A stretch of DNA of 64,000 nucleotides. Origin: Verrucomicrobiaceae bacterium. Its GTDB lineage: Bacteria > Verrucomicrobiota > Verrucomicrobiia > Verrucomicrobiales > Verrucomicrobiaceae. Below are positions 8,296 to 18,400 of the stretch, piece after piece. Where the stretch lies: positions 62,001 through 126,000 of the forward strand of contig JAIXZA010000004.1 of assembly GCA_027489965.1 (NCBI GenBank). Reading direction: 5' to 3'. The stretch's first letter is position 1, and every line of letters starts with the position of its first letter. The notes beneath the pieces were generated by a model. The model was not told where the DNA came from. It made no database searches and saw only the letters and a program-made list of their open reading frames with translations. Both the position numbers and the translations under genes were made by a program.

Positions 8296-9231
8296 ATGAA
8301 AACCAAGACTATGGCCTCTAATGAACTACCTAAAAAACGTGATCGTCTATTTGCTCTAGGCGATGACATGTGTGACGCAGCCCATGACCACGAAGTGGCG
8401 ATCGGACTGAAACAAAATACGGAGTCGGTCGTCCGACCGGCTCTAGACGCCGCCCGTGGAGCGGAATCGACTTTTGGCCAATGCCAGATCCTGCGGAAAG
8501 CTGCGAACGCGGCGCATACGGCGGCGGATAATGCGGCCAAGGTTTTTATTTCGCGGGCTAAAAAGCGCCTGTCGATCTTTCTCGGGGAATCCTACTCCAC
8601 GGAATGGGGTGCGGCAGGCTGGCCCAATAACTCTCTGATGCTGCCCAGTACGCAGGATGAACGCTTCAATCTGGTCAATAGCCTAAAGCTCTACCTGACC
8701 ACGAACCCGACTCAGGAAAGTGTGGACATGGGCGTGACAGCGGCCCTGGCGGCGACCTGCCATACGAATCTGAGTGCTGCCCGCACGGCTCTGGACATGA
8801 AGGTGACAGAAACGGGTCAGGCCAAGGCCGCACGAGACGCGGCAGAAGCCAATCTGCGCCTCCGCATGCGCGGCCTGATCACAGAGCTGGAAACGATCCT
8901 GGCACCGGAAGACCCGCTGTGGCACGCCTTTGGCCTAAGCCGCCCCGTGGATGAGGAAACCCCTGAGGCTCCGACCTTCACCACGGCCTTGGCCAGCGTG
9001 GCCGGCACGGTGCTGGTGGACTGGGACGATGCGCTGCGCGCCGAACGCTACCGCGTGTGGATCCTGGTGGTGGGCGTGGACACCGACTTCCGCGCCGTCG
9101 AAACCGTCTATGACAGCGACGCCACGGTGTCTGGCCTAACCAGCGGCACCACCGTGAAAATCCGCGTGACCTCGGCCAATGAGGCTGGTGAAAGCCTGCC
9201 CGGTCCCGTGGCAGAAGTCGTCGTGGCGTAA
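8296..9231 (+). CDS. Protein with C-terminal fibronectin type III domain
   Basis: From ATG 8296 the product has 311 residues. The first ~210 are Ala-rich helices (RAKKRLSIFL, AARTALDMKVTETG), without a signal peptide or membrane segment. The last ~90 form an FN3-like beta domain (TVLVDWDDALRAERYRVWI ... TTVKIRVTSANEAGESLPGP). The frame also opens at 8227, but the upstream part looks non-coding. Proteins of this layout with the collagen-like protein downstream form a pair (spacing 228 bp). They may be adhesins or parts of an extracellular contractile or tail-like structure; no phage genes are near, so this is a guess. Confidence 0.65.
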   Translation: MKTKTMASNELPKKRDRLFALGDDMCDAAHDHEVAIGLKQNTESVVRPALDAARGAESTFGQCQILRKAANAAHTAADNAAKVFISRAKKRLSIFLGESYSTEWGAAGWPNNSLMLPSTQDERFNLVNSLKLYLTTNPTQESVDMGVTAALAATCHTNLSAARTALDMKVTETGQAKAARDAAEANLRLRMRGLITELETILAPEDPLWHAFGLSRPVDEETPEAPTFTTALASVAGTVLVDWDDALRAERYRVWILVVGVDTDFRAVETVYDSDATVSGLTSGTTVKIRVTSANEAGESLPGPVAEVVVA

Positions 9232-9242
9232 TTAGAAAGGGG

Positions 9243-9445
9243 AGCCGTTTGCAGTGGCTGAAGGGCGCTGCGCGCCGTTTGCGATTGTTTGCAGTGGTTT
9301 GGTAGATCCCAAACCGCTGCAAGCAGCTCCCGACCAAGCAAGAGGAACGCTCAACTTCTTCGCAATCATCGTAAACGGCTCACCTCTTCGGATCCCGCCA
9401 ACAACTGCAAACTACTGTCAACCACTGCCAACAACCGCAAACTTC
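9243..9445. repeat. Inverted-repeat element made of helically phased 10-mers, copy 1
   Basis: The left part (9243-9302) reads CCGTTTGCAGTGGCTG, a GGCGC-TGC-GCGCC hairpin at 9264-9276, then 10-bp units of type GTTTGCGATT / GTTTGCAGTG. The right part (9394-9443) holds five such units on the opposite strand (for example GTTGGCAGTG, GTTGACAGTA). The two arrays point towards each other across ~90 bp. A similar element lies at 12003-12158. No coding sequence is needed to explain this gap between the FN3 and collagen-like genes. Confidence 0.7.
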
Positions 9446-9459
9446 TTCTTTCCCCCGCC

Positions 9460-10233
9460 ATGTCCTATGATCCTCAATGGCCGCAGAATGGCCAAAACAT
9501 CGACGCTGACCGATTCCGTGCCCAGTTCAGTGGCGTGATCGATCTGATTAATGCGGCCTCAAGCATCACGGCAGTGGTGGTGGATGAGGTGACGACTTTA
9601 CCCGCAGGTGCCGCCGCCACAGCGGGCCTGAATCTGATCGGCAGCACCCTGCATTTCACCTTTGCCCTGCCGAGAGGTCAGGACGGGATCACTGGGCCAG
9701 CAGGGATGGACGGGGCGGTGGGGCCGCCGTTTGCCCAAGCCGTGGTGGACAGTGTGACCACCCTGAATCCCGGCGACTCCGCCACGGTGGGGGTGAGCTT
9801 TGATGGCAGTAACGTGCGCTTCAACTTCGCTATCCCGCGCGGCAACGACGGCAGTCAAGGCCCGCCTGGCAACACGGGCAATGACGGTGGTCAGGGACCG
9901 CAAGGCGTGCAGGGCCCGCCCTTTGCCCAAGCGCTGGTGGATGGCGTGACCACCCTGGACCCCGGTCAACCAGCGACGGTGCAGACCAGCTTTGATGGCA
10001 GCAACGTGCGGTTCAACTTCGGCATCCCACGCGGCAACGATGGCAGCAACGGCAACGACGGTGCGCCCGGTGAAGTGAGTGAGGCCATGCTGAGTAGCTC
10101 AATCAGCAATGCCATCAGCGGCACCAGCAATAACACGAACAGTGTGGGCACCCTAGACTCGGGCTTTGCCGATGCCGACATGGAGGCGCTGCGCCAGAAG
10201 ATGAACGAGATCATTCTGAACGGGCGGAGGTAG
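9460..10233 (+). CDS. Collagen-like repeat protein
   Basis: From ATG 9460 (MSYDPQWPQNGQNIDADRFR) the 257-residue product contains three copies of a ~60-residue module. Each copy has a beta part (FAQAVVDSVTTLNPGDSATV, then SFDGSNVRFNFAIPRG) and a Gly-X-Y stretch such as GPAGMDGAVGPP and GPPGNTGNDGGQGPQG. The C-terminus (MEALRQKMNEIILNGRR) is helical and could trimerise. This plan is typical of phage tail fibres and of bacterial surface fibres. No signal peptide is visible, which favours a fibre assembled by a helper machinery or released from cells. The frame is open up to 9289, but this ATG starts a sensible protein. Confidence 0.75.
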   Translation: MSYDPQWPQNGQNIDADRFRAQFSGVIDLINAASSITAVVVDEVTTLPAGAAATAGLNLIGSTLHFTFALPRGQDGITGPAGMDGAVGPPFAQAVVDSVTTLNPGDSATVGVSFDGSNVRFNFAIPRGNDGSQGPPGNTGNDGGQGPQGVQGPPFAQALVDGVTTLDPGQPATVQTSFDGSNVRFNFGIPRGNDGSNGNDGAPGEVSEAMLSSSISNAISGTSNNTNSVGTLDSGFADADMEALRQKMNEIILNGRR

Positions 10234-10297
10234 GCAGAGATCAGAGAACAGACCTGTCCTTCGGAGCTCAAATAGCGAAGGAGGAAGGCACCTCGGC

Positions 10298-11935
10298 TTA
10301 CTTTTTCTTGCCTTTACCTTTGCCTTTTCCTTTGGCTTTAGCCTGGGGTTGCTCGGAGAGGGTCTTTTTCGAAAGTTCGGTAAAGTCGTTGGTTTGTTTG
10401 AGCCACACTTGCTCCAGTTCCTTGGCTTTTTCGGGCATCTTTGCCGCGAGGTTGTGCTGCTCGGCACGGTCGGTTTTCAGGTCGTAGAGTTCCCAGGGAT
10501 CACCTTCGGCGGCGACGAGTTTCCAGTCGCCGACACGCACGGCGCGGTTGCCTTCATGCAGCCACCAGAGGGAGTCGCGGGTGATGGTTTCATCTTTGGC
10601 AAAGGCTGGGGCGAGGCTTCTGCCGGGGGCTGCTGGGATGGGTTCGCCTTTCCATTGTTGGGGTTTTTCGATGCCGGCGATTTCGAGAATGGTCGGCACA
10701 ATATCAATCATGTGGGCAGGGGTGGTGCGCAGTTCATTTTTGGCCGTGATGCCTTGGGGCCAATGAGCGATGAGGGGGGTGCTGATGCCGCCTTCATGCA
10801 CCCAGGTCTTGTGGCGGCGATGCGGGGTGTTGGCGGCACTGGAAAAGCCGGGTCCAAGGCAGAGATAAGTCTCGGCGCTGCCGGGTTCGGCTTGGGGATT
10901 GTGACCGCCGTTACGCACCATGATCTCGGCGCTGGCTCCGTTGTCTGAGGCAAAGAAGATGAGGGTGTTGTCATAGGCCTTCATGGCCTTGAGCTGGGCC
11001 AGGATGCGGCCGATTTCCTGATCCATGCGGTCCACCATGGCGGCGTGGATGGCCATTTTGGTGGCTTGGAAACGGCGCTGTTCGTCGGTCAGCTCATTCC
11101 ATGGCAAGGGCCGGTTGATCTCACCTGAGCCGAGGATTTTCATGGCCTCTGGGAAGTCGTAAGGTGGGCCGACCTGGGGCTCTAGCTTGGAGAGCTCGGT
11201 GGTCGTGATACCGGCGGATTTGAGGTTGGCGTGGCGTGCTTCACGCATCTTGTCCCAGCCTGCCAAATAGCGGTCGCGATACTTGGCGATGTCTTCTGGC
11301 AGGGCATGGAGAGGGAAGTGGGGCGCGATGAAGGGGATGTAGTGGAAGAAAGGTTTGTCGGCATGATGGGCTGCATGATCCTTCAGGCAGTCGATGGCGT
11401 GATCGGCTGTGGCGATGGTGGCGTAGTAACCTTTTTCATCCGCAGGTGGCGTGATGGGTTTATCGTCGATCAAGTTGCCTTGAGCGGTGAAGAAATTCCC
11501 CTGATTGTGCATGTCCAAGGAGCGATCAAAGCCTGCATCGAGCACTTTGCCGTCGATGTGCCATTTGCCGCTGTGGTAGTTCCGATAGCCTGCGGGTTTT
11601 AAAAAGTCGGGCAGCAGTCTAGCCCAGCTCTGACGCACGCCTTGGCCGCCGCCGGGAACCTCAGGCAACTGATCCCGATGAATCTGCTGTGCGTAGTAGC
11701 CGCTGAGCAAAGCTCCGCGAGACGGCCAGCAGCGGGCAGTATTATAAAACTGAGTGAAGCGCAGTCCGTTCCTGGCCAAGCCATCGAGATTGGGTGTCTG
11801 AATTTCTCCTCCATAGCAGCCGAGATCGGAATATCCCAGATCATCGGCCAGGATGAAGATCACATTGGGTTTATCCGCGGCATTGGCCAAGGAAAGTCCG
11901 ACAAAAAGGCTGGCAAGTAGGCTGAAGAAACGCAT
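10298..11935 (-). CDS. Secreted arylsulfatase-type sulfatase
   Basis: The 545-residue enzyme has a signal peptide (MRFFSLLASLFVGLSLANAA) when started at ATG 11935; the frame runs on to 11992 without a better start. The sulfatase signature C69-W-P-S-R gives the formylglycine residue, preceded by the metal-binding ILADD (D31, D32) and followed by the HxxK-type segment GKWHIDG and by FFASDNGASAE. It would hydrolyse sulfate esters of polysaccharides or sulfated metabolites in the periplasm, after maturation by a formylglycine-generating enzyme encoded elsewhere. The C-terminus is a slippage-prone KGKGKGKGKKK tail. Its promoter region contains the second 10-mer repeat element. Confidence 0.93.
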   Translation of the reverse strand: MRFFSLLASLFVGLSLANAADKPNVIFILADDLGYSDLGCYGGEIQTPNLDGLARNGLRFTQFYNTARCWPSRGALLSGYYAQQIHRDQLPEVPGGGQGVRQSWARLLPDFLKPAGYRNYHSGKWHIDGKVLDAGFDRSLDMHNQGNFFTAQGNLIDDKPITPPADEKGYYATIATADHAIDCLKDHAAHHADKPFFHYIPFIAPHFPLHALPEDIAKYRDRYLAGWDKMREARHANLKSAGITTTELSKLEPQVGPPYDFPEAMKILGSGEINRPLPWNELTDEQRRFQATKMAIHAAMVDRMDQEIGRILAQLKAMKAYDNTLIFFASDNGASAEIMVRNGGHNPQAEPGSAETYLCLGPGFSSAANTPHRRHKTWVHEGGISTPLIAHWPQGITAKNELRTTPAHMIDIVPTILEIAGIEKPQQWKGEPIPAAPGRSLAPAFAKDETITRDSLWWLHEGNRAVRVGDWKLVAAEGDPWELYDLKTDRAEQHNLAAKMPEKAKELEQVWLKQTNDFTELSKKTLSEQPQAKAKGKGKGKGKKK

Positions 11936-12002
11936 GAAGGCGCTTAAAACGCTCGGTGCCTGTTCATCTATCACTAGTGCGATACGATCCACGCCGCAGG
12001 AA

Positions 12003-12158
12003 CCGTTTACGATAGCTAAAGGGCGCTATGCGCCGTTGACGGTTGTTGACACTGGTTTCACGGAATCCAGAGACCGCCAATGACAACGCGCATGCTGATC
12101 GACCTCTGAAAAACCATCGTCAACAACGGTCAACAACTGCCAACCACTGTAAACGGCT
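12003..12158. repeat. Inverted-repeat element made of helically phased 10-mers, copy 2
   Basis: The design is the same as at 9243-9445: CCGTTTAC, a GGCGC-TAT-GCGCC hairpin at 12022-12034, units GTTGACGGTT and GTTGACACTG. About 60 bp further on there is an array of four opposite-strand units (GTTTACAGTG, GTTGGCAGTT, GTTGACCGTT, GTTGACG) at 12117-12156. It fills the space between the apbE stop (12220) and the sulfatase start (11935). The rest of this ~280-bp gap shows no gene. Confidence 0.7.
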
Positions 12159-12219
12159 ACCGCATGGTCGTTATTCCCCTCTGCGCTTTTGACGATGAGA
12201 TGGCTTGAAGGTATGGCGA

Positions 12220-13077
12220 CTAGACCCACAGGGCTTCAACCTGCCCGGCATACTTTTGACAGAGGCTGAGCACTTCTTCCCGATCCATAATCATGAAGGC
12301 GGTCGAAAGCGCGTCTGATAAAGCTGCGGAAGGTGCCAGGGCATAACTGCGCTGCTCTTGAATCGCCAGTGGACGAAGCGTGCGGGGATTCATGATGTGG
12401 GCACCTTTGACCATGAAGCCACTGCCGCTGAGGGCGCGATCTTTGAGTGCCAGGGCCTGGGCTCCGTCTGCTAAGGTGACGGTCCAGGCTTCTTCGTCAG
12501 GCGGCTTTCCCATGGCGAGCAGGGTGCTGTCTCCAGCATTTAGAAGCGCGTGTTCGATGCCCCAGTCATTCAGGGTGACGGCGGCCTGATCCAGTGCATA
12601 ACCTTTACCGACGGCTCCGAGATCAAAGACCATGTGATCGGCTTTGACGGTGACGCATAGATCCTCCTCATCCAGCTCGAAGAGGTCAGAGCCGATGCTG
12701 AGTTTGGCCAAATGCAGCCTTTCTTCGGAAGGCTCACGCAATGATCCATCTTCAGTGCGCCAGAGCTGCATGAGCGGACCAACGGTGATGTCAAAAGCGC
12801 CGCCTGATTCCGCATGCATGGTTTTGGCTAAAGAGAGGCAGTCATAGGTGGCTAGTGAGACGCGGTGGCTTTGACCTGCACGCAGCTGATTCAATTGCCA
12901 AATGTCACTGCCAGGGCGGAAGCGACTTAGCTCATCTTCAAGGCGATGAATTTCGGCAAAGACAGCTTCGGCTGCCTGTGCCGCGTAGAGTGCATCCACC
13001 TCTGAAGTCTCGACAATGATGACCTCGAATGAGGTCGCCATGGCATTCACTTCAAAGTGACGCATTCCCGTGCTCAT
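12220..13077 (-). CDS. apbE: FAD:protein FMN transferase (ApbE family)
   Basis: The 285-residue product shows ApbE family landmarks: an early region AMATSFEVIIVETSE, the GGAFDITVGPLMQLW segment, DLGAVGKGYALDQAA, LLNAGDSTLLAMG and the metal/FAD site SDALSTAFMIM. ApbE moves FMN from FAD to a Thr of flavoproteins such as Nqr/Rnf subunits. No signal peptide or lipobox is seen, although many ApbE proteins are exported. The ATG overlaps the stop of the upstream membrane protein gene (ATGA), so translation is coupled. No flavoprotein target gene is in the window. Confidence 0.85.
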   Translation of the reverse strand: MSTGMRHFEVNAMATSFEVIIVETSEVDALYAAQAAEAVFAEIHRLEDELSRFRPGSDIWQLNQLRAGQSHRVSLATYDCLSLAKTMHAESGGAFDITVGPLMQLWRTEDGSLREPSEERLHLAKLSIGSDLFELDEEDLCVTVKADHMVFDLGAVGKGYALDQAAVTLNDWGIEHALLNAGDSTLLAMGKPPDEEAWTVTLADGAQALALKDRALSGSGFMVKGAHIMNPRTLRPLAIQEQRSYALAPSAALSDALSTAFMIMDREEVLSLCQKYAGQVEALWV

Positions 13078-14816
13078 GGTTTCCTGGGAATTGCCGAACC
13101 CATGTTTGGTAAGACCGGAGCAGGAGCTGCAGGCATCAGTGTGGGGGCCGTGGAGATCGTGCCTTCAGGAACTTCTAGAGAAGGGGCTGGCTTTTCCTCG
13201 TGCACTGGCGCTACCGGGGTCAGCTCAGGGGTATAGACTTTTTCGACCAAGATTGAAACCAGCACACCCGGGCGCAGGCCAAAGGGACCACGCTCGCGGT
13301 AATCACGCCCTTCCAATAATGACTTCACGGCTGGCAGCTGTTCCGTATCGACGATGACGATAGGAGCCGTGATTTTTTCAGGGATCGAGGTTTGGTAACC
13401 CACATTTTTTTGAGCACGCCAATACCAGGGCAGTGGCCAGCCAGAGTCTTGATTGATGACTTGGATGTCAGGTGAGTCGGGAGCCCGCTCAGCACGGATC
13501 TTTTTCACCTCTTCCAGAAGCCTCAGGAAATTTGGCGAAGTGTGTGAGTAAACATAAGGGTTACGCGAATCGGCCTCATAGGGCAGGGCGGCGATACGTC
13601 CAGTCGTGATGCTGGTTATATAGCAAAGATGCCAAATGCCAAATCCCAGAACCAATTTATAAACGAAGCGCGTCATTCGTCCGCTTAGCCATGTCCAGAT
13701 CCAACTAATCCCAGCTCCGGCTAGCAAAGTCAGTGAAAATTGTGCCGAAAGAATGCACCAAGGTGTCTTGTAACTCAGGATCGAATAACCCGTGAAGAGA
13801 GCCAGTGTGTAAATGGAAAGAAAGACGAGAAAAGCCTGATGAGCCTTGGATTTAAAGTCACCGACAAAGGCATAGAGCATGCCTAAAACGCCCAGGCCAC
13901 CGATCATGGCCTCACTCCAGATAAGCGTATCTTTTCTCCAGAAAATCAGAGTTAGGTAGTAGTGCCAGGGTTTTTCATGGCCGCTGCCATCGCTACGCTG
14001 AAAGTAGTTGGCGTAGGACATCAGGCTATCCTGCACCGCCTGCCAATCGCGGAATCCACCAGAATACGATAAGACTGAGACCAGAATCGCAGGGATCAAA
14101 ACCCAGAGCCAAGCTTTGGAAGCGCGACCGCGACTGCTGCTCGAGCTGAGGCGCAGTCCATTGCTTTTTGCAGGCTGAAAGTCGCCGATTAAAACACGCG
14201 CTGCCAGCCACCCAGCCAGAGCAGCGGCGATGTTTAGAATGAAAGTTTCCTTGGTGGCATGTTGAAAGCCCAGGCAGCAACCGCCCAGAATCAGCCACAG
14301 GCGTCCGCCACTCTGTGAGTAGCGCCAAAAGCAGCCTAGAGTCAGCGCGACAAGAAGCGTCAGCTGCATCTCCATGATGAAGTAGCGGCTGTAAAAAGTC
14401 ATCATGGGTGAGACGGCACACATGAGCATGGCCATGGCGGTTCCGAGTCGGCCTAAAACATCCCCAAAAAGCAGGGTGACCATCAAGAGTAGCATCCCGC
14501 ACATCACAGCGACCATGCGTAGATCGCTTTCTGTCCAGGTGCTGGGATCGCCCCAACCTGCCACTTTTCCCCAGAACAAGCTCACCTGGTGCAGTGCCGG
14601 TCCGTGGTAGTCTTTGGGGTCGTATTGAAAATGGCCTGACTGCGCGTAATCCGCCAGCTTGATGCCGAGGATGGCTTCATCGGTGTGCATGGGTCGGCGG
14701 TCCAGGCCTGGAAAGCGATAAAACGCCCCGAGTCCGAGGGCCAAAAGGACCAAGAACAAAAACGAAATGCGAGTGATAGAGACCTCTTTGCGTGCTGCCA
14801 TGTGGGTGGTCATCAT
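13074..14816 (-). CDS. Agl23-like (TIGR03663) multi-spanning membrane protein
   Basis: The 580-residue product starts with a hydrophobic segment (ISFLFLVLLALGLGAFYRFPG) followed by HTDEAILGIKLADY, the pattern of GT-C/PMT-type membrane glycosyltransferases. It has roughly ten membrane segments and a C-terminal soluble part of ~180 residues (VINQDSGWPLPWYWRAQKNVGYQ). This fits the TIGR03663 group, called flippase activity-associated protein Agl23. It probably transfers sugars from a lipid carrier or assists in that. The C-terminus is Pro/Ala-rich. ATG 14816 was preferred over the upstream TTG at 14840. It lies between the pseudopilin gene (69 bases upstream) and apbE (4-base overlap), in one operon. 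Confidence 0.75.
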   Translation of the reverse strand: MMTTHMAARKEVSITRISFLFLVLLALGLGAFYRFPGLDRRPMHTDEAILGIKLADYAQSGHFQYDPKDYHGPALHQVSLFWGKVAGWGDPSTWTESDLRMVAVMCGMLLLMVTLLFGDVLGRLGTAMAMLMCAVSPMMTFYSRYFIMEMQLTLLVALTLGCFWRYSQSGGRLWLILGGCCLGFQHATKETFILNIAAALAGWLAARVLIGDFQPAKSNGLRLSSSSSRGRASKAWLWVLIPAILVSVLSYSGGFRDWQAVQDSLMSYANYFQRSDGSGHEKPWHYYLTLIFWRKDTLIWSEAMIGGLGVLGMLYAFVGDFKSKAHQAFLVFLSIYTLALFTGYSILSYKTPWCILSAQFSLTLLAGAGISWIWTWLSGRMTRFVYKLVLGFGIWHLCYITSITTGRIAALPYEADSRNPYVYSHTSPNFLRLLEEVKKIRAERAPDSPDIQVINQDSGWPLPWYWRAQKNVGYQTSIPEKITAPIVIVDTEQLPAVKSLLEGRDYRERGPFGLRPGVLVSILVEKVYTPELTPVAPVHEEKPAPSLEVPEGTISTAPTLMPAAPAPVLPNMGSAIPRKP

Positions 14817-14885
14817 GGCGTCGTCTGAGTGACCTGCCAACGATAAATGATTTGGCTCTCAGAAACGATCGAATCGTTTCTGGAA

Positions 14886-15296
14886 TTAGCGGACGAAGGC
14901 TTCTGGAGAATATGCAAGATCACCATTTTTGATTTCGAGGTATTGAGCTGCACCTGCCATGTCTTCAAACGACATGTTGGGCACTTTGAAGGTGCGGTTC
15001 TTAAGCGGGCCTTTTGTAATGGTGATGCCGTCCACAAGAAGCTTTACGGGCTTCGTCACATCGTCGCCAGCTCCGGTGGTGACATTGAAGCCCGCTGCAT
15101 TCGCTGCATTCGCCAGGGAGCAGAGGTTCTGGGCATTGCGTTGATCCTTGGCCTGCCTGGCTCCTTGGCTGTTGCCAAAAACTGGGACCGCCATGGTCAC
15201 CATGATGCCGAGGATGGCGACGAAGGTCAGCATTTCGAAAAGGCTAAATCCTGCCTTGCGGCTGGCTGGAGTGGAGGTTGGGCTGTTGAGTTTCAT
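14886..15296 (-). CDS. Type IV pilin-like protein (pseudopilin) with prepilin leader
   Basis: The 136-residue product has a classic prepilin leader: basic RKAG, cleavage before F17, Glu at mature position 5 (FSLFE) and then a hydrophobic helix (MLTFVAILGIMVTMAVPVF). The mature part is short, with a globular C-terminal region. It would be cut by a prepilin peptidase and assembled into a type II secretion or pilus-like fibre. Genomes of this phylum often carry many such single pseudopilin genes. It heads a probable operon with the Agl23-like gene and apbE, divergent from the large TPR gene. Confidence 0.85.
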   Translation of the reverse strand: MKLNSPTSTPASRKAGFSLFEMLTFVAILGIMVTMAVPVFGNSQGARQAKDQRNAQNLCSLANAANAAGFNVTTGAGDDVTKPVKLLVDGITITKGPLKNRTFKVPNMSFEDMAGAAQYLEIKNGDLAYSPEAFVR

Positions 15297-15323
15297 AAGG
15301 ATATTAAATCTGCAACCAATCTA

Positions 15324-15375
15324 TGATAATTATCAAATTAGTCAATGGTTGTATCTTTAAATTATGATAATTATC
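15324..15375. promoter_or_regulatory. Two copies of an AT-rich palindrome in a divergent promoter region
   Basis: The 12-bp perfect palindrome TGATAATTATCA occurs at 15324-15335. Eleven of its twelve bases recur at 15365-15375, about four helical turns (41 bp) away. They sit between the divergent pseudopilin (start 15296) and TPR (start ~15469) genes. A TGCAACCAAT / AATGGTTGTA pair surrounds the first copy. The arrangement is that of a dimeric repressor or activator site pair; the protein is unknown. Confidence 0.5.
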
Positions 15376-15468
15376 TCAAGCGGTAGTATCAGATATGAGA
15401 AAGCCATGCTGTGTGAGCTGGATATCTCCAGAGAAACCAGCCACGAAAGTTGTCGTGTTTAGGCCAGC

Positions 15469-18400
15469 GTGTTAAGGTGGCTCATTCAATTCGAGATGTT
15501 TTGTTTCACCCATCCCCTGAAGCGCACCGCATTTGCTGCGGTGCTATTGGGTTTATGGATCTGTCAGTCTGGTCTTTCTGCCGCAGCCGATGGCGATGAC
15601 CGCTGGTCGGAGCGGGAAACGCATTTGGCCAATGAGTATCTCGGCCTGCTCGTCAGCCAGCCAGATTATGGTCGTGTGGTTGACCTGCTTTGGACGCTTT
15701 ACGACAAGCACGGGGCCACGCAGTTACTGATTGATAATGTCGCCACTCAGGCCCGTGCGACGAATCATCCTGCCGTGCTCATGGTGCTTGGGCACCTCTA
15801 TCGCAAAGGCGGATCTGTGGATAAAGCGAATGCGGTGTATGATGAAGTGCTACGGGCAGAGCCTAAAAATGCGCGAGCTTTGCAATCACGCGCTGATCTA
15901 GCCAGCCAATCGGGCGACGCTAAAACGGCCTATGAGATGATCTCCAAACTAGTAGCCTACACAGCAGAGTCTGATCCTCAAAAGGTGTCCATGCTCATGC
16001 AGCTGGGTTCGTTGGCTGTGGCGAGAGAGCAAAATGAGGAAGCCGTTTCAGCCTGGGAGCGCGCAGTCAATCTGCGGCCAGGTGATTTTAACTTGGTGCG
16101 TCAGGTGGCTGAGCTGATTTTGAGAATCGGCCAGCCTGATCGAGCAGCGGTTTTCTACACGAGTCTTTCTGAGCAAACAGATCCGCAGCAGCGGCTGGAT
16201 GCCCTCTATGATTTGGCTAGAATCCATGAGCACGCAGATCAGTTTGGAAAGGCGGACGCTGCTTTGGTCAAAGGCTTGGGCCTGCTTGATTTCCACGACG
16301 ATCGCTACATGGATTTTTTCAGACGACGCGTCAGATTGCATGAGCGTTTTGGCCGACTGGATGAACTGCGTCAACAGCTCACGAAAGCGGCTGCCTCCTT
16401 GCCTATCAGCGAGCGCGCCTTGAGAGATTGGGCTAGTTTCACCGAGATCACAGTGGATACCGAAGCACAGGTCCTAGCCTTACGTGAGCTGGTGCAAAAG
16501 GTGCCTTCGGTGGATGATTATCGGTATGAGTTGGTGCGGGTTTTACTCGATCATGATGGTGCCATCGAGGCTGCTACACTTTTGGATGAACGTTTGAAGG
16601 GAGATGCGAGTGATCTGCCCGCTCTCGTTTTTTTGCGCGCTGAGGCAGACCTCCGCCAGGGCAAGACCGTAGAGGCTATCAGCAGGATCGAGGCACTGGT
16701 GAAGGCACCAGGAATCTCTGCCGAAGTGGAGAAACAGGCTCTAACCTTCGCCCAGCAGCGTGCGCTAGATGCCGTAATCGAGTTGATTTTAAAGGCTCGA
16801 CTTGAGCGTGAGCCCACGAAGGCCGAAGCGGTCTTTGAATTAGCGGCTTTTTATAAAACTCGCAAAGACATGACTGCGGCAGACGCTCTGCTGCGCCAGT
16901 TCACTCAGGCTGCTGTTTCGGATGAGGAGCGGCAGCGGAGGCTCAATGATGCAGCGGCCTTTCTGGCCTCGGGAAGTGATTTGGATAGTGCCATTGTTCT
17001 GGCTCGTGAAGCTGTGAGCAAGGCCAGTGCTGGCCGTGAGGAGTTTCTTCGATTGGCAGATATTCTCATCGAGCATGGTGATGCGGAGGAGTCGCTCACC
17101 TGGATGGAAAAAGCCTGGCAGGCGAGTCTGACGGATGAGGATGGAGCGGATGTCGATGAGCGCATCTATTCGCTGTTGATCGGAGATGAAAAACATAAAG
17201 CTCGAAAATCCAAAGGCAGTGGCGGGGAGTTTCAGTTGCCGGATGCTTTCACAGGTAAGGGGTTTGCCAGTCATGATGAAGCCCCAGAGGCTGCGTCTAT
17301 TCCTGAGGCAGTGATGGCAAAGATGAAGACCTTTGCTGCGGATGCGGCAGCCAAGACCAAGCTTTCTTCACGGGAGCTTTTCCGCGCTGCCTGGTGGGCC
17401 GTGAGAGCTGAGCAATTGGATCAGGCTTATGCCTCTTTTGCAGTGCTGCAAAAGGATGATCAAAACAAGCCACGTGAGCTTTCACTTGAGGCCGAGCGGT
17501 TGCTCTTAGAGCTTGCCTTGTTAGATAAGAATACAGCCTTAGCCATGCGGGTTTTACGTCGTCTAATCCAGCGTGATGAGTCGGGAAAAATTCGCTACAC
17601 ATTGCGGCTGAGTGAACTCTTGCTCGAGGATGAGCAGGTTGCCAATGCAGCGGTTTCTGTTGGGTTGTCGGCTGAAAGGACGGGCTGGAGATTGACAGGT
17701 GCTACCCCATTGCCCGCTATCGCTGCGACGTCATTTTTGGAGCGTGCTTATCGCGATATACCTGACTCTGAGCAGCTGCTCCAGGCCTTGACTCAATGCT
17801 ACACGCTGCAGCGCCGCAATGACGATGCCATGAAACTTTGGGAGGCCGCTATTTCCCGTGCGACAGGCACCTCAGCGGTGACTTTGATGGAGCGCCATGC
17901 AGAGATGCTGCTGCAAAAGATGAACTTACCCAAGTATGTGCAGGTTCAGTGTCGAATCATTGAAGTGGAGACCGAGGTGAAGCGCCGACGTGAGGCATTC
18001 AAGCGGTTCTTGGATAGGCTTCTTTGGTCTGAGCAGGGGGGGGAACTCACAGAGGCTGCTTTGAAAGAGCGGCTGAAGCTGGTGAACGATGCGTTGGTCG
18101 TCCAGGTGAAGCGGCATCCCTTTGATGGCTTTTATCAGGAAGCGCTAGCCCAGGTTTATGGTCGATCGGGAGATCCTGTGAAAGCTTTTGCGGCCATGAA
18201 GCAGGCTTACTACACCTCTCCTGATACACCGTTTTCATTGGATCAGTTGCGGGAGGCTGCATTGCGTGTGGCCGACATGAAGTCGGCGATTTATTTTCAG
18301 AAGCAGATCGCTGCTGCAGCTGCACCCCAGGAACTTGCCGCGGAATCGCGCCGTCTGGTGGAGATGCTGGAGGAGACCTTTCAAATGGCAGAAGCGGATC

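Noticed and set aside
8296..10233. Prophage tail region
   Set aside because: FN3 and collagen-like proteins suggest tail fibres, but there are no capsid, terminase, integrase or lysis genes around.
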